Shown here: piece by piece, positions 34,704-43,684 of the stretch | Numbering within the stretch: the stretch's first letter is position 1 | Layout of the letters: each line of letters begins with the position of its first letter | NCBI GenBank assembly: GCA_965218235.1 | Contig: OZ244596.1 | Span: forward strand, 1,178,001 to 1,242,000 | Origin: CADCWK01 sp965218235 | Lineage (GTDB): Bacteria; Chloroflexota; Chloroflexia; Thermomicrobiales; UBA6265 | Length of the DNA: 64,000 nucleotides | Reading direction: 5' to 3' | Notes under the pieces: generated by a model | The model's database searches: none | The model's input: the letters and a program-made list of their open reading frames with translations, nothing else | What the model was told of the DNA's origin: nothing | Program-made: the position numbers and the translations under genes

Positions 34704-35294
34704 CTACGGCTGCCGCCCGGTCAGGCCGAGCAGGCGGTCCTGCAACGGAGCGTCGTCCGGGACATCGACGCGTGACCGGAAGATGCCGATCGCGCGCCAC
34801 TCCTCGGCGTGCGGACTAATCTCGTCCCACAGTCCCTGGACCAGCTCCGGTGGCAGCGTGCGCTCGGCCCCGATTGCCCTGGCGATATCGTGGGCCCGTA
34901 GCCCGCGGAAGCCGTTGATCTGCCAGAAGTATTCGCGGGCTGGGTAATCGCCGAACGAGCAATGAACCGTGCGATCGGGATCGTCCAGCGCGCGTGCGGC
35001 GGCCGTCGCGGCCGCGACGAACCGGGCAAAGCTTGCCTTCGGGTCGTCGCCGAGCAAGTCTCCGGCAAAGGCGTCCGTGCCAACCTCGTCCATGGTCCGC
35101 CCCGCCAGCATGTCGGGGACCCAGGCATCTTCATAGGCGTGGTAGTTGATCACCTCGCGCAGCGTGATGGTCCGGTTTGGGTCCCGCGTGTCAAACCATG
35201 AGGGCATCGTCATCGCCCACTGCTCGTCGCCGATCCGCTCGACCACGCCCAGCAAGGTCTCATCCGCCAGCACAAAGACATCCTGTTCGCGCAT
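34704..35294 (-). CDS. DinB/maleylpyruvate-isomerase-like protein
   Basis: 196 residues from ATG 35294 with AAGGAG seven bases upstream. The layout is that of the mycothiol-dependent/DinB four-helix family: VLADETLLGVVERIGDEQWA in helix 1, TLREVINYHAYEDAWVPDML in helix 2 with the expected His, and RAHDIARAIGAERTLPPELV near the end. These proteins bind a metal through three histidines and often act as thiol-dependent transferases or isomerases. The partner thiol and substrate are unknown. Confidence 0.65.
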   Translation of the reverse strand: MREQDVFVLADETLLGVVERIGDEQWAMTMPSWFDTRDPNRTITLREVINYHAYEDAWVPDMLAGRTMDEVGTDAFAGDLLGDDPKASFARFVAAATAAARALDDPDRTVHCSFGDYPAREYFWQINGFRGLRAHDIARAIGAERTLPPELVQGLWDEISPHAEEWRAIGIFRSRVDVPDDAPLQDRLLGLTGRQP

Positions 35295-35564
35295 ACCGTG
35301 TCTCCTTCGCGCCATCACCTCGAATGAACGCGCCGTCTGTCGGCGACCTCCATTCTGGCAGCCGTACGTGACACCTTCTGTCACGTAACGCCACTGTCTC
35401 AGATGTGTTCCCCGTTTCGGGAGCGGCACGAGCGATGCCGACTGGTGGCGGACCCAGGAACCACTGCTGAACACCATCTCCGCCGTCTCACGGTTCCCGG
35501 TCGCCGGGCGCGTCGGTCAGGCTGCCAGTGAGGCATTCCAGGCGGCATCATCGCCCGGCCACGT

Positions 35565-35617
35565 CTTCGACTTCGACTTCGACTTCGACTTCGACTTCGA
35601 CTTCGACTTCGACTTCG
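35565..35617. repeat. hexanucleotide microsatellite (CTTCGA)n, about 8.8 units
   Basis: Eight perfect CTTCGA units plus a partial ninth. Because the unit is six bases, copy-number change would not shift a reading frame. It lies between two minus-strand genes and outside both. Repeat-length variation here could alter spacing in a non-coding region only. Confidence 0.9.
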
Positions 35618-35698
35618 GTCCAGCGATCAGATGCTCGACGGCGTCGAGCAACTGATTGCTGGACGATGACCCCGCGCCAGCTCCGCAAGAACGGACGC

Positions 35699-36085
35699 CT
35701 ACCCCGCCTCGGTGACGAACAGGCGGACGACGGCGATCCCAGCGACGCAGGCCGCGATGCTGACGGCGTTGCTGGCAACAAGGTAGAGCAGCGCCCGGTC
35801 GCCGTGGCCAGTGTCGAACAGCTGGACCGTCTCGTAGCTGTAGGCGCTAAACGTCGTGTAGCCACCGAGGAAGCCGGTGATCAGCGCCCAGCGCCAGGCC
35901 GGGTTACTGATGCTCCGGTCGAGCAGAAGCGTGCTGATCAACCCGATCAGGAACGACCCCGTCATGTTGATCAGCAGCGTGTTGAGGGGGAACGCCGTTC
36001 CCGACCAGCGCGCGATCAGCGTCCCGAGCCCGTAGCGCGAGCAGGCGCCCAGGCCACCGCCGATGAAGATCCAGATGAATGCCAT
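35699..36085 (-). CDS. crcB: fluoride exporter CrcB/Fluc
   Basis: 128 residues from ATG 36085 (AGGAG nine bases upstream). It is a four-helix dual-topology channel. GGGLGACSRYGLG is the N-terminal signature, GTAFPLNTLLINMTGSFLIG contains the conserved Asn-Met-x-Gly break, and ITGFLGGYTTFSAYSYETVQ carries the Gly-Gly-x-Thr-Thr-Phe-Ser motif lining the pore. It removes fluoride from the cytoplasm. It is a single gene, and no convincing fluoride riboswitch precedes it. Confidence 0.93.
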   Translation of the reverse strand: MAFIWIFIGGGLGACSRYGLGTLIARWSGTAFPLNTLLINMTGSFLIGLISTLLLDRSISNPAWRWALITGFLGGYTTFSAYSYETVQLFDTGHGDRALLYLVASNAVSIAACVAGIAVVRLFVTEAG

Positions 36086-36261
36086 GCCTGCTGGCTCCTG
36101 AGACGGTCGCTCGTCGGGACAGGCCGAAGCCGGTTGAGACCCGGCCATCGGCGGCGATGCCGGAGCGACATCATGGAATGATTCATGCTCTTGCAGTGTC
36201 GGACCATTGATTCCGTTCCGAAGCTACCGTCATGCCCCCTCGTATGCAAAGCCGGATCCCC

Positions 36262-36873
36262 ATGACGACGTTGAGTCTCCCAATGCAGATGCCGCTGCGC
36301 AGTATGACACCGGTCGCTGGCGACTCCGCTCGGGACGTCCTCCTCCATGACGCCATGACCCGCCGCACCCACCTCGCCGATCTGTGGGTGAACACTCCGC
36401 GCGCCCTGATCCTGGTCTTCCTCCGGCAGTACGGCTGTCCGCTTTGCCGGGAGCATGTCACCGCTCTCCGGAATCACCATGCCGACTTCGCAGCCGAGGG
36501 CGTCGCCGTTGCCGCCATCGGCCAAGGCACGCCGCGGGACGCCCGGCGCTTCCGAGCGCAACTCTCGCTCCCGTTCCCGATCCTGTCCGACGTCGATCGG
36601 TCCGCCTTCGCGGCCTACGGTCTGTTGGACGGCACGGTCGAGCAGGTCTACAGCCTGACACCCGGCCTGCGGCTCGCCGGCGCGATGCTGCGCGGCCACC
36701 TGCCCCACCGGACCGTCGGCAGCGTCCGGCAGTTACCGGGCACCTTCGTTATCGATCGCGACGGCGTCATCCGGACGGCCCACCCCGGACTTCACGCCGC
36801 CGACGTCCCGGAGATCGCGTCGTTGCTGCCCCGGATCGTCGCGATGGTCCCACTCCCCTCGCCGCCCACCTGA
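36262..36873 (+). CDS. peroxiredoxin-like AhpC/TSA-family protein
   Basis: 203 residues if ATG 36262 is used; ATG 36232 is in frame and neither has a strong ribosome site. The thioredoxin-fold core has RALILVFLRQYGCPLCREHV with a CPLC motif, then FAAEGVAVAAIGQGTPRDAR, LSLPFPILSDVDRSAFAAYG and GTFVIDRDGVIRTAHPGLHA. This is the PRXL2/AhpC-TSA-2 group, thought to reduce peroxides or act as redox relays. It lacks the Thr-x-x-Cys of classical peroxiredoxins. It is divergent from crcB. Confidence 0.75.
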   Translation: MTTLSLPMQMPLRSMTPVAGDSARDVLLHDAMTRRTHLADLWVNTPRALILVFLRQYGCPLCREHVTALRNHHADFAAEGVAVAAIGQGTPRDARRFRAQLSLPFPILSDVDRSAFAAYGLLDGTVEQVYSLTPGLRLAGAMLRGHLPHRTVGSVRQLPGTFVIDRDGVIRTAHPGLHAADVPEIASLLPRIVAMVPLPSPPT

Positions 36874-37217
36874 TCGTGTCGCACCACGCCCATCCATGCC
36901 TGTCACATCGCCTATCACATCGAGTTGAGCAACGGGATCGTTGGTTGGGCAATCTGCCTGTTTCTCCGGAACGCTCTGCTCCCGACGCCGGGCCTATCTG
37001 GTAGCATCCATCCGGACCCATCTTCGTTGCCTGTTCCAGCCAGCCAACCACGATCGTCGCCCCGAGCCGGGCGCTCTCGCGGCGGTACGCTGGGAAGGCA
37101 AGGGGAACCCGACCAGTCACCGGAACGGGCACGCGGCCCCTCCGGTTTTGCGTGCGCCCGGTCGGCCGGTTGCGCACCGCCGCCCGGCCCTGTGCCCGGC
37201 GACAAGGGAGTGACCGA
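36874..37217. other. 344 bp upstream region of the importer operon, no gene
   Basis: GC-rich sequence upstream of the BMP gene. Competing open frames on both strands have no ribosome sites or family signals. It presumably contains the operon promoter, but no clear -10/-35 pair is visible. Confidence 0.3.
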
Positions 37218-38351
37218 GTGAGCCACGAGACAACCCAGCCCGCGACCAGCCCGAACGTTTTCCGGATCAGCCGTCGCGCCATCCTCGGCGGCCTCGCGGT
37301 CGCCCCGGTCCTGGCCGCGGCCGGCCTCAACATCCGCCGGGCCGGCGCCCAGGACGGTGGCCAGATCACGATGGTGACCGACACGGCCGGCATCGGCGAC
37401 GGCAACTTCAACGACCTCGCCTGGGCCGGTTGCCAGCAGGCCGGCGACCAGTTCGGCTACAGCTCCCGCTACCTCGAGTCCCTCGATAACAACGCTTTCT
37501 ATCCCAACCTCGTCGAGGCGGCTGAGTCCAGCGCGATCGTCGTTGCGGTTGGATTCAATCTCGTCGACGCCATGACCGAGGTCGCACCGCAGTACCCGGA
37601 CACCCCGTTCGTCATCATCGACGCGGTGATCGAGGGCGACAATATCGAGTCCTTCGTCTTCAAGGAGCAGGAGGGCGGCTTCCTCGGCGGCGTCGCCGCC
37701 GCAATGTACAGCACGACCAAGTCACTCGGCATCGTCGGTGGGATGGAGATTCCACCGGTGATCCGCTACGAGGTCGGCTTCACCGCTGGCGCCCGGACGG
37801 TCCTCGGTGAAGCCTTCCAGCCGCTCGTCAACTACGTCGGGTCGTTCGGGGACCCATCCCTCGGGCAGGCCTCCGCCTCGGCCCAGTACGACCAGGGCGC
37901 CGATATCATCTTCCCGATCGCCGGTCTGACCAACAACGGCATCTTCGAGGCCGCGCGCAGCCGCGGCCTGACGAATGCCGTCATCGGCGTCGACTCGGAT
38001 CAGCGGGCGATCGGCGCGGCCGAGCAGCTCTTCTTCATCGGCAAGGCGCTCGACGTCGCCGTGATCGACGCCGTGCGGTCGCTCTCGGAAGACGCGTTCG
38101 AGGGCAGCATCAACAACCTCGGCTTGGCCGAGAATGGCGTCAGTGTTGGCGACCCGGACGGCAAGCTCTCGGGCGACATCACCGCCGCCGTCGAGGTCTA
38201 CCGCCAGGCCATCGTCGCCGGCACGATCATCGTCCCGGCCGACCGCGACGCGCTCGCCGCCTTCACTCCCGTGGTGCTCGAGGTGCCAGCCGGTGCCGCC
38301 ACGCCGGGCGCGACCCCGGCCGGGACGCCCGACGCGACCCCGGCCAGCTGA
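37218..38351 (+). CDS. BMP-family nucleoside-binding protein of an ABC importer
   Basis: 377 residues from GTG 37218 with AAGGGAG seven bases upstream. A Tat signal (RISRRAILGGLAVAPVLAAA) precedes a type I periplasmic-binding fold of the BmpA/Med family: MVTDTAGIGDGNFNDLAWAG, the expected FNDLA motif, then FKEQEGGFLGGVAAAMYSTT and VIGVDSDQRAIG. These proteins deliver purine nucleosides to NupA/B/C-type importers, whose ATPase and two permeases follow at 38740-42752. The C-terminus is a low-complexity ATPGATPAGTPDATPAS tail. Confidence 0.9.
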   Translation: MSHETTQPATSPNVFRISRRAILGGLAVAPVLAAAGLNIRRAGAQDGGQITMVTDTAGIGDGNFNDLAWAGCQQAGDQFGYSSRYLESLDNNAFYPNLVEAAESSAIVVAVGFNLVDAMTEVAPQYPDTPFVIIDAVIEGDNIESFVFKEQEGGFLGGVAAAMYSTTKSLGIVGGMEIPPVIRYEVGFTAGARTVLGEAFQPLVNYVGSFGDPSLGQASASAQYDQGADIIFPIAGLTNNGIFEAARSRGLTNAVIGVDSDQRAIGAAEQLFFIGKALDVAVIDAVRSLSEDAFEGSINNLGLAENGVSVGDPDGKLSGDITAAVEVYRQAIVAGTIIVPADRDALAAFTPVVLEVPAGAATPGATPAGTPDATPAS

Positions 38352-38458
38352 CGTCCGTCGTCTCCTCGTCCGATCCGAGCGCCGTCCCGTCGCGGGTCTT
38401 CCGCGGGGGCGGCGCTCCGTCGTTCAGGGTACGCGGAGTGGCCCTCGACGCGGACATG

Positions 38459-38610
38459 GTAGGGGCGATCCCTTGTAGTCGCCCACGCCGAAGGCGCCAT
38501 CACCGACGCGAGCAACCTGTCCGAATCGGACCTTGCGCTGGCCAACACCGTTGTCGCCCCGCGGGGCGATGGCCCTATCGTGCCGGGCGACCGCAAGGGA
38601 TCGCCCCTAC
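38459..38610. repeat. REP-type inverted-repeat element with GTAG heads
   Basis: A 26-base arm at 38459-38484 starting GTAGGGGCGATCCCTTG pairs with its reverse complement at 38585-38610 (24 of 26 identical). Each arm is itself a small hairpin (GGGCGA with TCGCCC) behind a GTAG tetranucleotide, the head sequence typical of REPs mobilised by RAYT transposases. A RAYT gene with GTAG-headed REPs lies at 53229-53969. It sits between the binding-protein and ATPase genes of one operon. Confidence 0.7.
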
Positions 38611-38739
38611 GGAATGGATCCGGCCCGACCCTGGTCTGCGCGGTTCACGGGGTATGATTGCGCGACCGCATGATCGAGCCGTCATATGAATCTCCGCCGT
38701 GTCCAGCCAAGGAGCCTCGCCGCTCCACCGGGAATGCCC

Positions 38740-40350
38740 ATGGAGCACCCCTACGCCATCGAGATGCGCGGCATCGTCAAGCGGTTCCCCAACGGCGTCG
38801 TCGCCAACGACGGGATCGACCTGCTCGTCCGCGCGGGAGAGATCCACGCCCTGCTCGGGGAGAACGGGGCCGGTAAGTCGACCCTGATGAACATCCTGTT
38901 CGGGATCCACCACCCGGACGAGGGCACCATCCGCGTCAACGGCCAGCCCGCCACCCACACCGGCCCCCGCGAGGCCGTCGCCCACGGCCTCGGCATGGTC
39001 CACCAGCACTTCATGCTGATCCCCCGTTTCACCGTCGCCGAGAACGTCATCCTCGGCCAGGAGGACCGGATCAGCGGCGGGATCACGCTGGACCGGGCGT
39101 CCGCCGAGCGCAAGGTCCGGGAGGTCGCCGACGGCTACGGCCTGACGGTCGACCCCGGCGTCCGGGCCGGGGAGCTGCCGGTCGGGATGCAGCAGCGCGT
39201 CGAGATCCTGCGGGCGCTCTACCAGGGCGGCCGGATCCTGATCCTGGACGAGCCAACCGCCCTGCTCACCCCGCAGGAAGTCGACGATCTCTACGTCATC
39301 CTGCGGCGGCTGCGCGAGAACGGCACGACCGTCATCTTCATTACCCACAAGCTGCGCGAGGTCGCCGCGATCAGCGACCGCGTCACCGTCATCCGCCGGG
39401 GGAAGACCGTCGGGACCCGCGAGACGGCCGAGACGACGGCGGCGGGCCTGGCCGAGCTGATGGTCGGCCGCGGCGTCAGCCTCAAGGTCGACCGGCCGGC
39501 GGCGGCGGCGGGCCAGCCGGTCCTCGTCGCCAGCAACCTGACGATCGGCCCGGCCGGGAGCGGCGCGCTCAAGGACCTCTCGCTGACGCTGCGCCACGGC
39601 GAGATCGTCGGGCTGGCCGGGGTCGAGGGCAACGGCCAGGCCGAGCTGATCGAGGTCCTGGCCGGGATGCGCCGGCCCGACCACGGCACCGTTACCCTGA
39701 ACGGCCACGACATCACCGGTCTCAACGCCGAGCGCCGCCGCCGGGCCGGGCTCGCCTACATCCCGGAAGACCGCCAGGAGCGCGGCCTCGTCCTCGACTT
39801 CTCCCTGACTGAGAACCTGATGCTGGGCCGGACCGACACGAAGCCGTTCAGCCGGGGTGGCTGGCTGAACCTTGGCGCCGCCCGAACGATCACCCGCGAC
39901 CTGATGAGACGGTTCGATGTCCGGGCGCCATCGTCCGAGACGCCGGCCCGATCGCTGTCCGGCGGCAACCAGCAGAAGCTGATCATTGCCCGGGAGCTCT
40001 ACCGTGGGCCGGACGTCCTGCTCGCGACGCAGCCGACCCGCGGCCTCGATGTCGGCGCGATCGAGTTCGTCCACAAACAGCTCGTCGCGGAGCGCGACCT
40101 CGGCCGGGGCGTCCTGTTGGTCTCGTTCGACCTCGACGAGATCTACGACCTCAGCGACCGGATCGTCGTCATCTACGGGGGGCGCATCGTTGGGGACTTC
40201 CCGAGCGACCAGCTCTCCCGGACGCAGTGCGGGCTGCTGATGGGCGGCCGGACCGACGATCCGGGCCTGACTGGCCTGACGCAATCGAAGGTCGATGCGC
40301 CGGGAGCGGTCGGCGTGACGATGGGGGAGGCCAGCCGTGCGTCAGCTTAG
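38740..40350 (+). CDS. ABC importer ATPase, nucleoside (BMP) type
   Basis: 536 residues from ATG 38740 (ATG 38734 and 38686 are also in frame; the ribosome site is unclear). It has two fused ATPase domains. Domain 1 has Walker A GENGAGKST, VHQHFMLIPRFTVAEN and Walker B ILILDEPTALLTP. Domain 2 has a degenerate Walker A (GVEGNGQAE), PEDRQERGLVLDFSLTEN, signature LSGGNQQK and Walker B VLLATQPTRGLD. This is the YufO/NupA layout, powering nucleoside uptake through the two permeases downstream. The first permease overlaps it by 14 bases. Confidence 0.92.
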   Translation: MEHPYAIEMRGIVKRFPNGVVANDGIDLLVRAGEIHALLGENGAGKSTLMNILFGIHHPDEGTIRVNGQPATHTGPREAVAHGLGMVHQHFMLIPRFTVAENVILGQEDRISGGITLDRASAERKVREVADGYGLTVDPGVRAGELPVGMQQRVEILRALYQGGRILILDEPTALLTPQEVDDLYVILRRLRENGTTVIFITHKLREVAAISDRVTVIRRGKTVGTRETAETTAAGLAELMVGRGVSLKVDRPAAAAGQPVLVASNLTIGPAGSGALKDLSLTLRHGEIVGLAGVEGNGQAELIEVLAGMRRPDHGTVTLNGHDITGLNAERRRRAGLAYIPEDRQERGLVLDFSLTENLMLGRTDTKPFSRGGWLNLGAARTITRDLMRRFDVRAPSSETPARSLSGGNQQKLIIARELYRGPDVLLATQPTRGLDVGAIEFVHKQLVAERDLGRGVLLVSFDLDEIYDLSDRIVVIYGGRIVGDFPSDQLSRTQCGLLMGGRTDDPGLTGLTQSKVDAPGAVGVTMGEASRASA

Positions 40351-41461
40351 GGGCGGCGTCCAGGCGCTCGCCCCGTCCCTGATCGCGATCGTAGCCGCCT
40401 TCCTCGTCGGCGCGGTCGTGATCCTCCTCGTCGGCGACAACCCGATCACCGCCTACCGCGCCCTGATCGACGGCTCGCTCGGCGGCAAGCGGGCGATCGC
40501 CGAGACGCTGATCGCCGCCACGCCGCTGGCGTTCGGCGGCCTCGCGTTCGCCGTCGCCTCGCGGGCCGGCCTGTTCAACATCGGCGTCGAGGGCCAGCTC
40601 TTCACGGGCAGCCTCGCCGCCGGGCTCGTCGCCGCGACCGATCTCGGCCTGCCATCCGCCCTCCAGCTCACCGCCGTCATCCTCGCCGGCATGGTCGTCG
40701 GCGGCCTCTGGGGCGTGATCCCCGGCGCCCTGCTGGCCAGGACCGGGGCCTCGGTCGTCATCACGACGATCATGCTCAACTACATCTCCTACCGGCTCTC
40801 GGGCTGGGCGGTCAACCAGGACGGCTTCCTGCCCGTCGACCCAGAGCGGTCCGGGACCGAGCGGGCGCTGCCGGGCGCCCGGTTCGGCATCCTGCTGGAC
40901 GGCACCCGCCTCCACTACGGCGTCCTGCTCGTCCCGGTGGCCGCCGTGATCGTCTGGCTGATCCTGTTCCGGACGACGTTCGGTTACCGCCTCCGGACCG
41001 TCGGTCTCAGCCGCGGCGCCGCGGACTACGCCGGCATCTCCTGGGGCTGGATGATCGTCGCGACGATGGCCCTGAGCGGCGCCCTGGCCGGGCTGGCCGG
41101 GGCGACGGACGTCGCCGGCGTGACCGGGCGCCACACCAACCCCAACCCCGGCTACGGCTTCACCGCCATCGCCGTCGCGCTGGCCGGCCGCAACCACCCG
41201 ACCGGCGTCGTGCTGGCGGCGTTCCTGTTCGGGATGCTGTCTTCCGGCGCGATCCGGATGCAGAGCACCGCCGGGACGTCCTCGCAGCTCGTCGAGATCC
41301 TCCAGGCGCTGGTCATCCTCGCCGTCGCGGCGACGGGCGCCTTCGCTCACTTCCGGCTGGGCCGGTTCCTCAACCGGGGCAAACCCCTCGCCCCGGCCGG
41401 CAACTCCGGCGTTGGAACGACCGGCACGGCCGGCACCCAACCAGCGGCGGACCAGGCATGA
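40337..41461 (+). CDS. ABC importer permease 1 (nucleoside/BMP type)
   Basis: 374 residues from GTG 40337, overlapping the ATPase. About ten helices of the BPD_transp_2 fold, with PLAFGGLAFAVASRAGLFNI and GVEGQLFTGSLAAG (the conserved FNIGxEGQ motif) and SVVITTIMLNYISY, as in YufP/NupP. The C-terminal 30 residues are a Gly/Thr/Pro tail. Its stop overlaps an ATGA at 41458, where a second permease would be expected to begin directly; the actual second permease starts 416 bases later. Confidence 0.9.
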   Translation: MRQLRGGVQALAPSLIAIVAAFLVGAVVILLVGDNPITAYRALIDGSLGGKRAIAETLIAATPLAFGGLAFAVASRAGLFNIGVEGQLFTGSLAAGLVAATDLGLPSALQLTAVILAGMVVGGLWGVIPGALLARTGASVVITTIMLNYISYRLSGWAVNQDGFLPVDPERSGTERALPGARFGILLDGTRLHYGVLLVPVAAVIVWLILFRTTFGYRLRTVGLSRGAADYAGISWGWMIVATMALSGALAGLAGATDVAGVTGRHTNPNPGYGFTAIAVALAGRNHPTGVVLAAFLFGMLSSGAIRMQSTAGTSSQLVEILQALVILAVAATGAFAHFRLGRFLNRGKPLAPAGNSGVGTTGTAGTQPAADQA

Positions 41462-41496
41462 GCGACGACGTGACGACCATCACCCTGACCCTGCCG

Positions 41497-41860
41497 CGGT
41501 TTTCATACAGATTGCCAGCGCTGGATGGGCGGGACAGCTCCCCGCTCCGGGCACCTACGCAGCCGAAGCCGCTTCAGCGGGTGAGCGAGCAGGTGAGCCG
41601 GGGAGGGGTCTGCTGCGCCACCCGAACGCTTCAAACGCAACCCGCTTTTGAGCGGCGGGCATTGACGTTGGCCAGTCGCTTGGTGGGACAGCCCCACCCC
41701 CCGGCCCCCTCCCCATCTCGACCCTCGCGGAATCGGCCGCGCCGATCCCACTCGTGGCCGGATGGGGAGGGGGAGCCGATCCCCGCCGTCGAACGACAAA
41801 GGACAAGTTTATTGGCCTGTGCTGTAACCCCGGGCCGTCAGCACGATGACCCGGGCTGCG
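41497..41860. repeat. repeat-rich insertion between the two permease genes
   Basis: Non-coding character replaces the expected coding sequence. It includes a perfect 13 bp inverted repeat, CCCCCTCCCCATC (41705-41717) with GATGGGGAGGGGG (41761-41773), plus smaller palindromes, a pattern typical of intergenic REP-like elements. The frame opened by the ATG at 41458 (MSDDVTTITLTLP) runs into it and turns into low-complexity Pro/Arg/Ser sequence. Confidence 0.5.
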
Positions 41861-41876
41861 AACCCATGGAGGCACC

Positions 41877-42752
41877 ATGGACGACTTCCTGACCCTCGGG
41901 CTGCTCTGGGCGATGCTCCGCGCCGCCGCGCCGCTGCTCCTGACCGGCCTCGGTGGTCTGATCTCCGAGCGGTCCGGCGTCGTCAACATCGGCCTGGAAG
42001 GGCTGATGCTGATCGGCGCGTTCGGCTCGGCGGTCGGTTCCTACTACACCGGCAACGCCCTCGCCGGTCTCGCGATCGGGATGGGCTCCGCCCTCCTGCT
42101 CGGGCTGATCCACGCCTTCTGGTGCATCACCCTCCGCGGCGACCAGATCGTGGCCGGGACCGCGATCAACATCCTCGGGCTGGCGGTCCCGGCGTTCCTG
42201 AGCCAGCAGCTGTTCGGGACCTCGGGCCGGACGCCGGATGCCCCCAAGCTGTTCAACTTCGGCAGCGGGATCCACCTGCTCGTCCCGGTCGCCTTCATCC
42301 TGGTGCCGATCGTCTGGTGGTACCTGGCCCGGACCAAGAGCGGCCTTCGGATGATGGCGGCCGGTGAGGACCCACGGGCGGCCGAGAGCGTCGGGATCGC
42401 CGTCAACCGGACGCGCTACGTCGCGGTCCTGGTTGGGGCGGTCCTCGGCGGGCTGGGCGGCGCCTGCCTCTCGATCGGCGACCTGTCCTTCTACACCAAC
42501 GACATGACCCAGGGCCGTGGCTTCATCGCTCTCGCCGCCGTGATCTTCGGCAACTGGACGCCGGTCGGGACGCTGATCGCGACGCTGCTGTTTGGCGGGG
42601 CGCAGGCCTTCCAGATCCAGGCCCAGGCGACCGGCCTGCCGATCAACACGGACCTGCTGCTCGCCCTCCCCTATCTTCTGACTCTGATCGCGATCACCGG
42701 CGTCGTCCGCCAGTCGATCCCGCCGGCGGGTTTGGGGAAGCACGCGACATAG
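41877..42752 (+). CDS. ABC importer permease 2 (nucleoside/BMP type)
   Basis: 291 residues from ATG 41877 with GGAGG just upstream. Eight to nine helices: LLWAMLRAAAPLLLTGLGGL, then ISERSGVVNIGLEGLMLIGA (the conserved SERSGVxNIGLEG motif of YufQ/NupQ), and RGDQIVAGTAINILGLAVPA. It forms a heterodimeric channel with permease 1. The last gene of the importer operon; IS copy 3 inside a REP element follows within 70 bases. Confidence 0.92.
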   Translation: MDDFLTLGLLWAMLRAAAPLLLTGLGGLISERSGVVNIGLEGLMLIGAFGSAVGSYYTGNALAGLAIGMGSALLLGLIHAFWCITLRGDQIVAGTAINILGLAVPAFLSQQLFGTSGRTPDAPKLFNFGSGIHLLVPVAFILVPIVWWYLARTKSGLRMMAAGEDPRAAESVGIAVNRTRYVAVLVGAVLGGLGGACLSIGDLSFYTNDMTQGRGFIALAAVIFGNWTPVGTLIATLLFGGAQAFQIQAQATGLPINTDLLLALPYLLTLIAITGVVRQSIPPAGLGKHAT

Positions 42753-42821
42753 CCATGTCAGGGAGTTCACTCGTAGGGGTGACGCTTGCGAGCCCGGCCG
42801 CCGCAGCGGCCTTCGCCGCTA

Positions 42822-43684
42822 GAGCGTGTCATGGACTCTGCGGGGGTCGTAAACTCAGCAAATGAGCACGATCTCCCGCAAGCCCTACCCGAGCGACGTG
42901 ACGGACGACGAGTGGGCCTTCGTCGCCCCCTACCTGACGCTGATGACCCCGGACGCCCCGCAGCGCCGGCATGATCCCCGCGAGGTTTTCAACGCCCTGC
43001 GCTGGATGGTGCGGACCGGCTCGCCGTGGCGCTATCTGCCCGGCGATCTGCCGCCGTGGGCAGCGGTCCACCAGCAGACGCTGCGCTGGATCGCCGCCGG
43101 CTGCTTCGAGGAGATGGTCCACGACCTGCGGGCGCTGCTGCGCGAAGCGAGCGGCCGCGATCCCGATCCCACCGCGGTGATCCTGGACGCGCGGACCCTG
43201 CGCGGCACCCCGGAGAGCGGGCACCGGGCCGGCTACGACGGGCACAAGAAGACCCGCGGCAGCAAGCTCCACGCGGCGGTCGACACGCTGGGGCACCTGC
43301 TGGCGCTGCGCGTGACGCCGGCCAACGATCAGGAGCGGGCGCAGGTGGGCGAGCTGGCGGACGCGGTGCAGGCGGCGACCGGCAACACCGTGGAACTGGC
43401 CTGGGTCGATCAGGGCTACACGGGGGAGGAGCCGGCTGACGAGGCGGAGGCACGCGGGATCGAGCTGGTCGTGGTCCGGCTGCCGGGAGCAAAGAAGGGC
43501 TTCGTCTTGCTGCCGCGGCGCTGGGTGGTGGAGCGCTCGTTCGCCTGGGCGACGCGCTTCCGGCGGCTGGCCAAGGACTATGAGCGCCTGCCCACGACCG
43601 TGGCCGGCTTGCATTTCGTCGCCTTTGCCTGCCTCATGCTTCACAAACTCTCGCTCCTGCCACTTGGAAGTCCATGACACGCTC
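42822..43684 (+). mobile_element. IS5-family insertion sequence, copy 3
   Basis: An 863 bp copy flanked by TA at 42820-42821 and 43685-43686 (target CTAG). It lies inside the left arm of the REP-type inverted repeat, so it damages no gene. Confidence 0.92.
42862..43677 (+). CDS. IS5-family DDE transposase, copy 3
   Basis: Identical in protein sequence to the other three copies (271 residues). It is intact, with Asp109, Asp183 and Glu224 present. Confidence 0.92.
   Translation: MSTISRKPYPSDVTDDEWAFVAPYLTLMTPDAPQRRHDPREVFNALRWMVRTGSPWRYLPGDLPPWAAVHQQTLRWIAAGCFEEMVHDLRALLREASGRDPDPTAVILDARTLRGTPESGHRAGYDGHKKTRGSKLHAAVDTLGHLLALRVTPANDQERAQVGELADAVQAATGNTVELAWVDQGYTGEEPADEAEARGIELVVVRLPGAKKGFVLLPRRWVVERSFAWATRFRRLAKDYERLPTTVAGLHFVAFACLMLHKLSLLPLGSP

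Noticed and set aside
35565..35617. CRISPR-like tandem repeat
   Set aside because: It is a six-base microsatellite without spacers.
36086..36230. Fluoride riboswitch upstream of crcB
   Set aside because: Some GATGG and AACCG-like pieces occur, but the conserved distal element and pseudoknot partners are missing.
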